A model generated the notes under the pieces. The model was not told the origin of the DNA. It saw only the letters and a program-made list of their open reading frames with translations, and did not search any database. Source: Shiella aurantiaca (GTDB taxonomy: Bacteria > Bacteroidota > Bacteroidia > Cytophagales > Cyclobacteriaceae). Taken from it: DNA of 64,000 nucleotides. A program made the position numbers and the translations under genes. The DNA is taken from positions 62,001 to 126,000 of the forward strand of contig JAUHJS010000007.1 in NCBI GenBank assembly GCA_030412945.1, read 5' to 3'. Below are positions 59,879 through 64,000 of this stretch, piece by piece (positions within the stretch are counted from its first letter, which is position 1; the number at the start of each line of letters is the position of its first letter).

Positions 59879-61069
59879 ATGAAGGCTATCAGAGATTTAG
59901 TAGACAAACAGAAAGAGCGATTCAAAAAGGACGGCAAGTACACGAACATGTATCGTGCGTTCGAAGCCCTCGAAACATTCCTTTTTGTACCTAATCATAC
60001 CACTCCGGCCAAAGGTGTGCAGATTAGAGATGCAAATGATTTGAAACGTATGATGATGACAGTAATCATTGCCATGGTGCCATGCTTACTATTCGGTATG
60101 TGGAATGCCGGTCATCAGCATTATTTGGCCATTGGCCAAGAGGCCGACTTCCTCACCAAGTTTTTATTGGGAGCGCAGTTGGTAATTCCTATTGTAGCAG
60201 TTGCTTACATTGTGGGCTTGGCTACTGACTTTGCTTCTTGCGTGATCAGAAACCACGCAGTAAATGAAGGCTACTTGGTATCAGGGATGTTGATTCCTTT
60301 GATTATGCCCGTAACCATTCCTTTGTGGCAAGTAGCTATTGCTACCGTTTTTGCGGTAATCATTGCCCGTGAGGTGTTTGGTGGTACAGGGATGAACGTA
60401 TTGAACGTAGCCCTTACCGCTCGTGCTTTCTTGTACTTTGCGTATCCTACCGATATTTCAGGTTCAGTTTGGACCTACATCGGTGATGCCACGGCAATTG
60501 AAGGCTATTCAGGTGCTACCGCTTTGGCGATAGCCTCTGAGGCAAGTGCTGCAGGGAATAGCGTAGTACAAGCTTTTGCTTCCAACTGGGACAGCTCTAT
60601 GTACAGTTTATCGAGCTTGTTTATGGGAACCGTTCCGGGTTCTATTGGTGAGACCTCTACTTTAATGTGTTTGATTGGTGCTGCCATCCTTATCTTTACT
60701 GGAGTAGGTAGCTGGAAAATCATATTGGGTGTATTTGGTGGTGCGTATGCTACTGGATTGTTATTCAATGCCTTGGCTTTGAACGAATATATGGCCATGC
60801 CTGCTGAATACCACTTAGTAATTGGTGGTTTGGCTTTCGGAGCTGTGTTTATGGCTACCGACCCAGTTACAGCCGCTCATACGGAATCTGCCAAATGGGT
60901 GTACGGTATTTTAATTGGTGTATTGACCGTTCTTATCCGCGTATTTAACCCAGCTTATCCAGAGGGTATCATGTTGGCCATTTTGTTCATGAACGTGATG
61001 GCTCCATTATTAGATTATTTTGTAGTAGAAGCTAACAAGAAAAGGAGATTACAACGTGCGACAGTCTAA
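59879..61069 (+). CDS. nqrB: Na+-translocating NADH:quinone reductase subunit B
   Basis: A 396-aa membrane subunit with about ten helices. The FMN-carrying threonine lies in SGATALAIAS (family SGAT motif near residue 222); GGTGMNVLNVALTARAFLYFAYP and FGAVFMATDPVTAAHTE are typical. Starts 5 bp after nqrA and overlaps nqrC by 14 bp. Confidence 0.95.
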   Translation: MKAIRDLVDKQKERFKKDGKYTNMYRAFEALETFLFVPNHTTPAKGVQIRDANDLKRMMMTVIIAMVPCLLFGMWNAGHQHYLAIGQEADFLTKFLLGAQLVIPIVAVAYIVGLATDFASCVIRNHAVNEGYLVSGMLIPLIMPVTIPLWQVAIATVFAVIIAREVFGGTGMNVLNVALTARAFLYFAYPTDISGSVWTYIGDATAIEGYSGATALAIASEASAAGNSVVQAFASNWDSSMYSLSSLFMGTVPGSIGETSTLMCLIGAAILIFTGVGSWKIILGVFGGAYATGLLFNALALNEYMAMPAEYHLVIGGLAFGAVFMATDPVTAAHTESAKWVYGILIGVLTVLIRVFNPAYPEGIMLAILFMNVMAPLLDYFVVEANKKRRLQRATV

Positions 61070-61805
61070 TGTATATGTAGTAGTGTATGCCGCCATTCTT
61101 ACGGTAGTTTGCGGTGTACTTTTAGCGGCTACGGCCATAGGTCTAAAGCCCAAGCAGCAAGAAAATATCGAGCTGGAGAGAAAGAAAAATATCCTAACGG
61201 CAGTAGGCTTAGCCTCTGAGGGTACAGACATAGCCGGAGTGTATAACAGCCAAGTAAATGCTTACGTGGTGGACGCCAAGGGCAATAAAGTGGAAGGTAT
61301 GGTAGTAACGGATGTGGATGTGGCTATGGAATACAAAAAGCCGGCCGCTGAGCGTTTGTTGCCTGTATACGAAATCAAAAGTGCCACTAATCCGGAGGAA
61401 ATAGTAAACTACGTATTGCCTCTATACGGATATGGTCTTTGGGATAATATCTGGGGATATGTTGCCCTAGAAAAAGATTTGAATACCATTAAAGGGGTAA
61501 CTTTTGATCATAGAGGAGAAACTGCCGGATTGGGTGCCCGTATCGCTACAGAAGAAATTCAGGAGCGTTATGTAGGTAAGAAAATCTATAGCACAGAAGG
61601 TGAATTGGTTTCGGTTACTATCATGAAAGGTGAAAACGGAGGAGGCGAAAGAAGTCTTGAAGCCTACAAAGGAAAAGATCACCAAATCGATGGTATGTCA
61701 GGAGCCACCATTACAGGGAAAGGCGTAAACGAGATGTTGAGCGACTACCTTAAAATGTACGACTCCTTCTTTAAATCAAATCAATCATCTATTTCTTCCT
61801 TATAA
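61056..61805 (+). CDS. nqrC: Na+-translocating NADH:quinone reductase subunit C
   Basis: A 249-aa subunit with one N-terminal membrane helix (VYAAILTVVCGVLLAATAIGL) and an FMN-binding periplasmic domain. The covalent FMN threonine is in QIDGMSGATITGKG (SGAT, near 219); GYGLWDNIWGYVAL and TAGLGARIA are conserved. The start is GTG 61056, inside the end of nqrB; no ATG is available at the right place. Confidence 0.94.
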   Translation: MRQSNVYVVVYAAILTVVCGVLLAATAIGLKPKQQENIELERKKNILTAVGLASEGTDIAGVYNSQVNAYVVDAKGNKVEGMVVTDVDVAMEYKKPAAERLLPVYEIKSATNPEEIVNYVLPLYGYGLWDNIWGYVALEKDLNTIKGVTFDHRGETAGLGARIATEEIQERYVGKKIYSTEGELVSVTIMKGENGGGERSLEAYKGKDHQIDGMSGATITGKGVNEMLSDYLKMYDSFFKSNQSSISSL

Positions 61806-61817
61806 ACGCTGAAAATC

Positions 61818-62495
61818 ATGAGTACAGAAGTAGCAGAAAGCAAAGCAGCCGCAGTGGTTGTGAAAGAAAGCGAACCCTTGTTCTCTAAAAAGAACAGAAA
61901 GCTTTTACAAAATCCACTTGACGGTGACAACCCGATTACTGTACAGGTATTGGGTATATGTTCAGCGTTGGCCGTTACAGTGCAGGTTAAACCCGCTATT
62001 GTAATGTCACTGGGGGTAATTTTCGTTACCGCCTTTTCAAGCTTGTTCATTTCTTTGATTAGAAATACCATTCCTTCCCGTATCCGTATCATCGTACAGT
62101 TGAGTATAGTGGCTATGTGGGTAATTATAGTGGATCAGGTGCTTAAGGCTTATGCCTATGATGTGTCTAAGCAATTATCTACCTACGTAGGTTTGATTAT
62201 TACTAACTGTATCGTAATGGGGCGCTTGGAAGCCTTTGCAATGGGTAATAAGCCTTGGCCTTCTTTCTTAGATGGTATCGGTAATGGATTGGGTTATGGT
62301 GTAATCTTGGTAATCGTTGCCTTCTTCCGTGAACTGTTTGGCTCAGGTTCGGTGATGGGCTTCAAAATATTCGAAGCGGTAGGTATTAACTATCAGGGCA
62401 ATGGCCTTATGATGCTTCCTGCGGGTGCCTGCGTTATCATCGGGCTTATTATTTGGGCACAGCGTGCCAGAAACGGTTATTCTGAAGAACATTAA
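61818..62495 (+). CDS. nqrD: Na+-translocating NADH:quinone reductase subunit D
   Basis: A 225-aa integral membrane subunit with six helices. [26 protein letters not shown], the iron-binding region around [25 protein letters not shown] (Cys in TNCIV) and [13 protein letters not shown] identify NqrD. The N-terminal 25 residues are a longer charged lead than in Vibrio. Confidence 0.95.
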   Translation: MSTEVAESKAAAVVVKESEPLFSKKNRKLLQNPLDGDNPITVQVLGICSALAVTVQVKPAIVMSLGVIFVTAFSSLFISLIRNTIPSRIRIIVQLSIVAMWVIIVDQVLKAYAYDVSKQLSTYVGLIITNCIVMGRLEAFAMGNKPWPSFLDGIGNGLGYGVILVIVAFFRELFGSGSVMGFKIFEAVGINYQGNGLMMLPAGACVIIGLIIWAQRARNGYSEEH

Positions 62496-62509
62496 TTGAT
62501 CAAGACATC

Positions 62510-63124
62510 ATGGAGAACTTAATTAACATAGGTATCAAATCAATTTTTATTGAGAACATGATATTTGCCTATTTCTTAGGCATGTGTTCGTACCTAGCAG
62601 TTTCTAAAAACGTAAAGACCGCCTTTGGTTTGGGGATGGCCGTAACCTTCGTTTTGGCTACTACCATTCCTCTAAACTATTTGGTACTTAATTACATCTT
62701 AAAGCCGGGCGCTTTGGCTTGGTTGAGCCCTTCTTTGGCTGATATCGACCTTAGCTTTTTGACTTTCATCTTGTTCATTGCGGTAATTGCCGCCTTTGTG
62801 CAGTTGACTGAAATGGCCGTAGAGAAATTTTCACCTGCTTTGTACAGCGCCTTGGGTATTTTCTTGCCACTTATTGCGGTAAACTGCTCTATTCTTGGAG
62901 GTGCCTTGTTTATGTCAGGTCGTCCCTACACTTTGGCTGAGTCTACTGTATATGGCGTAGGTTCTGGTATTGGCTGGTTATTGGCCGTTGTAGCCTTGGC
63001 CGCTATCCGTGAGCGTTTGAAATACAGCAACGTTCCGAAACCACTAAAAGGACTAGGTATCACGTTTATCATCGTGGGCCTCATGTCATTAGGTTTCTTG
63101 AGCTTCATGGGCTTTAGCTTATAA
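62510..63124 (+). CDS. nqrE: Na+-translocating NADH:quinone reductase subunit E
   Basis: A 204-aa six-helix subunit, the inverted homologue of Nqr[30 protein letters not shown] and [15 protein letters not shown] contain the two cysteines that share the Fe with NqrD. Last gene of the operon: a terminator follows 18 bp after the stop, and no nqrF is found. Confidence 0.95.
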   Translation: MENLINIGIKSIFIENMIFAYFLGMCSYLAVSKNVKTAFGLGMAVTFVLATTIPLNYLVLNYILKPGALAWLSPSLADIDLSFLTFILFIAVIAAFVQLTEMAVEKFSPALYSALGIFLPLIAVNCSILGGALFMSGRPYTLAESTVYGVGSGIGWLLAVVALAAIRERLKYSNVPKPLKGLGITFIIVGLMSLGFLSFMGFSL

Positions 63125-63142
63125 TTAAAATACATTTATATT

Positions 63143-63175
63143 AAAAAGGCTTTGCTCACCGCAAGGCCTTTTTGC
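63143..63175 (+). terminator. Terminator of the nqrABCDE operon
   Basis: AAAAAGGCTTTGC pairs with GCAAGGCCTTTTT (13 bp with one G:U) around TCACC and ends in T-run. Confidence 0.88.
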
Positions 63176-63191
63176 TTTTCCCCCTGTTGAT

Positions 63192-63767
63192 ATGAATCAA
63201 GTGATAGGTAAGATATTACGCTACTTTTTTCAAGGGCTTTTACTGGTGATTCCCATTGCCCTTACTATTTACGCCATTACTGCTTCTGTGCAATGGTTGG
63301 ACAGCTTAGTAAAGCTTCCTTTTCCCGGCTTAGGTTTGGCCATCATGCTGATTACCATTACCATGATAGGCCTATTTACCTCCAATGTGCTTTCTCATCG
63401 TGTGATTGAAATGGTGGAGGCGCTTATCATCAAAATCCCTTTGGTTGGGATCATTTATTCTTCTTCCAAAGACTTGATTGATGCTTTCGTAGGTGATAAG
63501 AAGAAATTTAATCAAGCCGTTTTGGTTACTGAAAATGAAGCCAATGGTATACAAAAATTAGGTTTTATAACTCAGAAAGATCTTAATAGCCTAGGGCTTC
63601 CCGGTAAGGTGGCTGTTTATTTACCCCATTCCTATGCCTTTTCGGGTGTACTTATACTTGTGCCCTCTGAAAATGTACGTCCCCTAAATGCGCCTAGTGC
63701 CGATATCATGAAGTTTATCGTATCGGGTGGTGTTTCAGGAATTGATAAATTGGAACGGAAGAAATAA
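63192..63767 (+). CDS. DUF502 membrane protein
   Basis: A 191-aa protein with two membrane helices (YFFQGLLLVIPIALTIYAIT; LAIMLITITMIGLFTSNVL) and a conserved cytosolic core: IPLVGIIYSSSKDLIDAF, LGFITQKDLNS, KVAVYLPHSYAFSGVLILVPSENVRPL. This is the DUF502 family, widespread with unknown role. Single gene between two terminators. Confidence 0.88.
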   Translation: MNQVIGKILRYFFQGLLLVIPIALTIYAITASVQWLDSLVKLPFPGLGLAIMLITITMIGLFTSNVLSHRVIEMVEALIIKIPLVGIIYSSSKDLIDAFVGDKKKFNQAVLVTENEANGIQKLGFITQKDLNSLGLPGKVAVYLPHSYAFSGVLILVPSENVRPLNAPSADIMKFIVSGGVSGIDKLERKK

Positions 63768-63784
63768 AATCCATCCCTCAATTA

Positions 63785-63821
63785 GGCAGAGGCTAACTAC
63801 GGTTTTTCGTTAGCTTTTGCC
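63785..63821. terminator. Hairpin after DUF502 gene
   Basis: GGCAGAGGCTAAC pairs with GTTAGCTTTTGCC (11 of 13) around an 11-base loop, with T-rich stretches on the right side. Confidence 0.5.
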
Positions 63822-63833
63822 TATTTTGGTCTA

Positions 63834-64000
63834 ATGATCGACCAAGCTACCCTTCAAGTATTTAAGTCTTCCGCAGGCTCGGGAAAAACCTATACGCTTA
63901 CTCGCGAATACTTGCTATTGGCCCTTAGGGCACCTTGGTATTTTCAACATATTTTGGCAGTAACCTTTACCAATAAGGCTACCCAAGAGATGAAAATGCG
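63834..64000 (+). CDS. UvrD/AddA-type helicase (3' end outside window)
   Basis: The first 55 codons from ATG 63834 show QVFKSSAGSGKTYTLTREYL, a Walker A motif (SAGSGKT), and ILAVTFTNKATQEMKMR (motif Ia, TFTNKA). This is superfamily-1 helicase N-terminus of the RecB/AddA (exodeoxyribonuclease V beta-like) group common in Bacteroidota. The remainder lies beyond the window. Confidence 0.85.
   Translation, partial: MIDQATLQVFKSSAGSGKTYTLTREYLLLALRAPWYFQHILAVTFTNKATQEMKM

Noticed and set aside
1..64000. CRISPR arrays, IS elements, prophage, toxin islands
   Set aside because: No regularly spaced repeats, transposase or phage-type genes are visible; the gene content is housekeeping and envelope functions.

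Overview
The window reads as chromosomal DNA of a free-living Bacteroidota bacterium, most likely a flavobacterium or cytophaga relative (class by inference only). The evidence is: a FlgD-like C-terminus typical of type IX-secreted proteins at the left edge; several -7 boxes of the Bacteroidota form TAnnTTTG; lipoproteins and beta-barrel proteins of Bacteroidota-only type (DUF5777); a two-component-propeller protein; a fused E1 alpha/beta dehydrogenase; Na+-dependent NQR; and an almost complete absence of Shine-Dalgarno sequences. Genes are densely packed on both strands. I see no prophage, IS element, CRISPR array or rRNA operon.

Layout. 1-4.1 kb: partial secreted protein, an intergenic stretch with a sigma-54-like promoter and terminator, then a 57-aa membrane protein/Fur/Ppx-GppA group and an acyl-CoA carboxylase beta subunit. 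4.1-9.2 kb: SnoaL-like protein, a TPR histidine kinase with its LuxR-type response regulator, a secreted unknown, and DoxX. 9.2-16 kb: NhaD antiporter, M42 peptidase, cytosolic metal-receptor protein, Lrp regulator divergent from a methionine gamma-lyase-like enzyme with inverted-repeat sites between them, then DUF433 and aroA. 16-21.6 kb: YtxH, NlpC/P60, unknown, thioesterase, pcm, ribE, LytTR regulator, PAP2, hemF. 21.7-29.1 kb: fused E1 dehydrogenase, aroB with DAHP synthase-chorismate mutase, proline dehydrogenase, lysS. 29-36 kb: lipoprotein, lptD divergent from amidase and MlaD (envelope biogenesis), second carboxylase beta subunit. 36-43 kb: small housekeeping operons (SirB1-like, redoxin, PPTase, WD40-DivIVA-folB, IscA-like, SDR-dtd-MazG). 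42.8-47.7 kb: YceI, a propeller/SpoIIE phosphatase, a DUF5777 protein and a 38-aa membrane peptide. 47.7-53.4 kb: comB, gcvT, an unusual tRNA-Leu/GIY-YIG locus, SAM hydrolase, phoH. 53.5-64 kb: lipoprotein, adenine deaminase with an added coiled-coil tail, a 45-aa lipoprotein before cmk-ispH, nqrABCDE without nqrF, DUF502, and the start of a UvrD-type helicase.

The most unusual locus is 50.2-50.8 kb. On the minus strand there is a promoter and a cluster of palindromes. They are followed by a 5' fragment of tRNA-Leu whose D-arm carries a 20-bp hairpin insert and which stops at the anticodon loop. Next come a small GIY-YIG nuclease gene bracketed by 20-bp direct repeats, a perfect 22-bp palindrome, and finally an intact tRNA-Leu(CAA). 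It looks like a compact tRNA-targeted mobile element. Other points worth checking are the sigma-54-driven non-coding transcript candidate, the missing nqrF, the adenine deaminase tail, and four small proteins missed by ordinary length cut-offs or hidden in overlaps.
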